From positions 1 to 32,180 of the forward strand of contig CAUJJG010000031.1 of the NCBI GenBank assembly GCA_963205445.1: 32,180 nt of DNA, in the 5' to 3' direction. Each line of letters opens with the position of its first letter. The first letter of the stretch is position 1. The notes below the pieces were generated by a model, which ran no database searches, had not been told where the DNA came from, and saw only the letters and a list, made by a program, of their open reading frames with translations. Source of the DNA: Pseudomonadota bacterium (GTDB lineage: Bacteria; Pseudomonadota; Gammaproteobacteria; Xanthomonadales; Xanthomonadaceae). This document shows, one piece after another, positions 29,563-32,180 of this stretch. Made by a program: the position numbers and the translations under genes.

Positions 29563-30249
29563 ATGTCGATGAAATCCGCTGTGCTTGCCTTGGCCGTCTG
29601 TGCCGCACTGGCAGCGTGCAAGAAGGACGAAGCGCCTGCCCCGGAGGCCCCTGCAGCGGCTGCAGCGGCCACGACTGAAGCCGCGCCTGCGCCGGAGGTT
29701 GCATCCGAGGCAACGGCCGCGACAGCGGCGCCAGCCGTGACCACATTTGACATCAACACCATTGCGGTCAGCGACAAGCCGCTTCCGGATTGGCCGTACG
29801 TGGCCCTGCCCGCCGGTTACCACTACGACAATGAGGAGACTGCCGCGCAGAGCAAGGATCTGGCACGGGTACCGGTGTGGACCGGTGGTCAGTTGCTGTG
29901 GGTGGAAGGCAAGACGTTCACGGACCGCATCAGCAACGATGAGGGCAAGACGTTTTCCAAATTTGAAGTCCGCAAGAACCTGCAACAGGCCATCGAAGCC
30001 TTGGGTGGCGTGCGCCTGAGTGAACGCTCTGTGGAGGAGGCCGCGGAGAAGGCGAATCAGAAGGAGCTGGAAGACTTCCGCGTGGAGTTCAGCCAGATCA
30101 GCGAAGCCTATTACGCGGGGTATGACGCCGACACCTATGTCATCCGTCGTGCCGACAAGGCAATCTGGGTTGTGACGTCCGTGAAGGATGGACGGGCAGG
30201 GGTGATGGTGGCCGAAGGCCCGTTGCCGGAAGCACCTGCCAAGCAGTAA
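29563..30249 (+). CDS. Hypothetical lipoprotein
   Basis: MSMKSAVLALAVCAALAACKKDEAPAPEAPAAA: signal peptide with LAAC lipobox and Ala/Pro linker. ORF may start at 29557. Confidence 0.75.
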   Translation: MSMKSAVLALAVCAALAACKKDEAPAPEAPAAAAAATTEAAPAPEVASEATAATAAPAVTTFDINTIAVSDKPLPDWPYVALPAGYHYDNEETAAQSKDLARVPVWTGGQLLWVEGKTFTDRISNDEGKTFSKFEVRKNLQQAIEALGGVRLSERSVEEAAEKANQKELEDFRVEFSQISEAYYAGYDADTYVIRRADKAIWVVTSVKDGRAGVMVAEGPLPEAPAKQ

Positions 30250-30274
30250 GCGGCACAGCGCCGCGCGATGCATG

Positions 30275-30301
30275 ACGCCCGGCCCTGCGCCGGGCGTTTT
30301 G
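30275..30301 (+). terminator. Rho-independent terminator after the lipoprotein gene
   Basis: acgcccggc-cctgc-gccgggcgt followed by tttgctttt. Confidence 0.8.
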
Positions 30302-30309
30302 CTTTTCGA

Positions 30310-31101
30310 TCAAGTTGGCAGGCGGAAAAATGCGGCGCTGGTGGCGGTGGTGTGGGCGGCGGTGACGGCCACGTCTTCACCGCGGTCGCGCGCCAGCTCC
30401 TCCACGATATGCGCGAGAAAGGCAGGCTCGTTGCGGCGGTCCTTCGGCAGCGGCTTCAGCGTGCGCGGCAACAGATAGGGCGCGTCGGTTTCGACCATCA
30501 GCCGGTTGGCCGGGATGTGTTTCACCAGCTCGCGCAGATGCGCGCCGCGGCGCTCGTCGCAGAGCCAGCCGGTGATGCCGATGTGCCAGTCCTGGTCGAG
30601 ATAGTCGAACAGCTCCTCGCGGCTGCCGGTGAAGCAGTGCACCACCGCCGGGCCGAGGCGGCCGTCGAAGTTCTTCATCATCGCCATGAAGTCGGCGTGG
30701 GCGTCGCGCTGGTGCAGGAACAGCGGTTTCTGCGTGTCCACCGCGATCTGCAGCTGCTGCTCGAAGGCACTGCGCTGCGCCGGCCGCGGCGAAAAATCGC
30801 GGAAATAGTCCAGCCCGCATTCGCCCACCGCCACCACTTCCGGATGCGCCTGCAACGCGCGCATTTCGGCGTCGCATTCGGCGGTGTATTCGCTGGCGTG
30901 GTGCGGGTGCACGCCGGCGGTGGCAAACCACTCGCCGGGGCGCGTGCGCGCCAGCGCCAGCGCCTTCGGCGAATGCGCGCGGCAGGCGCCGGTGAGGATG
31001 GCGCGGCGGACGCCGGCCTCGCGCGCGCGCTGCCAGACCGCGTCGCGGTCGCGGTCGAAGCTGTCGTGGGAAAGATTGAGGCCGATGTCGATGAGATCCA
31101 T
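30310..31101 (-). CDS. tatD: TatD family hydrolase/DNase
   Basis: MDLIDIGLNLSHDSFDRDRDAVWQRA, AGVHPHHA, VAVGECGLDYFRDFSPRPAQRSAFEQQLQIA, LMVETDAPYLLPRT. Confidence 0.94.
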   Translation of the reverse strand: MDLIDIGLNLSHDSFDRDRDAVWQRAREAGVRRAILTGACRAHSPKALALARTRPGEWFATAGVHPHHASEYTAECDAEMRALQAHPEVVAVGECGLDYFRDFSPRPAQRSAFEQQLQIAVDTQKPLFLHQRDAHADFMAMMKNFDGRLGPAVVHCFTGSREELFDYLDQDWHIGITGWLCDERRGAHLRELVKHIPANRLMVETDAPYLLPRTLKPLPKDRRNEPAFLAHIVEELARDRGEDVAVTAAHTTATSAAFFRLPT

Positions 31102-31128
31102 GCCGTGATTTTATCCGCCCTTTGATCG

Positions 31129-31247
31129 CGCCAGCGCCCTTGGGCAGCGGCAGGATTCGCCGCTTAGGCTCCGCATCCAGCTACGATTCGCGGCCGCGCG
31201 CCATCCATGGCGCGCTCGAACCCCACCGCTGCCCAAGGATGCTGGCG
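31129..31247. repeat. Nested inverted-repeat element between tatD and hrpB
   Basis: Outer arms 31129-31150 (cgccagcgcccttgggcagcgg) and 31226-31247 (ccgctgcccaaggatgctggcg), 20/22 complementary; inner perfect palindrome gcgcgccat-cc-atggcgcgc at 31196-31215. Confidence 0.8.
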
Positions 31248-31281
31248 ATTCCATGGTGTGTGCGGCTCCTACAATGCGCGC

Positions 31282-32180
31282 ATGCAATTTCCCATCAACG
31301 AACTGCTGCCGCAGATTTGCTCATCCCTCGCCGCGCACGCGCGGCTGGTGCTGGAAGCCCCGCCCGGCGCCGGCAAGACCACCCAGGTGCCGCTGGCGCT
31401 GCTGGGCGCACCGTGGCTGGACGGGAAGAAAATCGTGATGCTGGAGCCGCGTCGTGTCGCCGCGCGCGCGGCGGCCGGGTTCATGGCTCAGCAACTGGGC
31501 GAAGCGGTGGGCGAGACCGTCGGCTACCGCATCCGCTTCGAGAACAAGGTCGGACCGAAGACGCGGATTGAAGTCGTCACCGAGGGCATCCTCACCCGCA
31601 TGCTGCAGGACGACCCGCTACTGGAGGGCGTCGGCGCGATCTTGTTCGACGAATTCCACGAGCGCCATCTGGCCGGTGATCTGGGGCTGGCGTTGGCATT
31701 GGACGTGCAGGAAGGCTTGCGGGAGGACCTGCGCATCGTGGTGATGTCGGCCACGCTGGATGGCGAGCGGCTGGCCACGTTTCTCGACGCGCCGCGGCTG
31801 TCCAGCGCAGGGCGCAGCTATCCGGTGGCGATCGAACACGTCCCCGCGCGTCGCGAGGAAGCGCTGGAACATCAGGTCCGCCGCGCGGTCGAGCACGCGC
31901 TGGGCCAACACCCCGGCGATGTGCTGGTGTTCCTGCCGGGGCAGCGCGAGATCAAGCGGGTGGAAGCCGTGCTGGCCGTGGGGCAGCCGGCAGTGACGGC
32001 GCAGGACATCGAGCTGCTGCCCCTGCACGGCGAGCTGCCGATCGAGCAGCAGACCCGCGTGCTGCAGCCGGCCGCCGATGGCCGCCGGCGGGTGGTGCTG
32101 GCGACCAATGTCGCCGAGTCCTCGGTCACCCTGCCCGGCGTGCGCGTGGTGATCGACGCCGGGCTGGCGCGCGAGCCGCG
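31282..32180 (+). CDS. hrpB: ATP-dependent helicase HrpB, N-terminal part (3' truncated by window edge; absent from ORF track)
   Basis: Frame open from ATG 31282 to window end: MQFPINELLPQICSSLAAHARLVLEAPPGAGKTTQVPLALL, MLEPRRVAARAAAGFMA, DEFHERHLAGDLGLALALDVQ, VVMSATLDG, LATNVAESSVTLPGVRVVIDAG. Confidence 0.94.
   Translation, partial: MQFPINELLPQICSSLAAHARLVLEAPPGAGKTTQVPLALLGAPWLDGKKIVMLEPRRVAARAAAGFMAQQLGEAVGETVGYRIRFENKVGPKTRIEVVTEGILTRMLQDDPLLEGVGAILFDEFHERHLAGDLGLALALDVQEGLREDLRIVVMSATLDGERLATFLDAPRLSSAGRSYPVAIEHVPARREEALEHQVRRAVEHALGQHPGDVLVFLPGQREIKRVEAVLAVGQPAVTAQDIELLPLHGELPIEQQTRVLQPAADGRRRVVLATNVAESSVTLPGVRVVIDAGLAREP

Overview
The window is a high-GC gammaproteobacterial chromosome segment, probably Xanthomonadaceae (inferred from gene order: tonB-exbB-exbD1-exbD2 convergent with pdxJ, and gyrB-recF-dnaN-dnaA divergent from rpmH-rnpA-yidC-mnmE). 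It spans the replication-origin neighbourhood. Most of it is conserved housekeeping: phhA (partial), fbp, an SLC13/TrkA-C permease, cardiolipin synthase, pdxJ, the exbD2/exbD1/exbB/tonB cluster, a TPR protein, an M48 peptidase, gyrB, recF, dnaN, dnaA, rpmH, rnpA, yidC, mnmE, two ABC-2 transporters, an S33-type hydrolase, a small HTH/membrane-protein operon, ferredoxin-NADP reductase, lipoproteins, tatD and a partial hrpB. The ORF track misses rpmH (too short) and hrpB (open-ended). The most interesting signals are non-coding or overlapping: (1) three identical 18-bp parS-type palindromes (ATGTTCCACGTGAAACAT) in recF and the recF-dnaN gap, two of them inside recF coding sequence; (2) a pair of 18-bp inverted repeats (TGTCAAG-N4-CTTgACA) 44 bp apart that look like operators of the HTH/membrane operon and overlap its predicted promoter; (3) a 119-bp nested inverted-repeat element between tatD and hrpB; (4) an AT-rich dnaA-dnaN intergenic region likely to be oriC, with few and weak DnaA boxes; (5) an exact 46-bp repeat shared by the two otherwise diverged exbD paralogs; (6) a lipoprotein-like protein with a TonB C-terminal domain. 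I did not find CRISPR arrays, phage genes, transposases, rRNA or tRNA.
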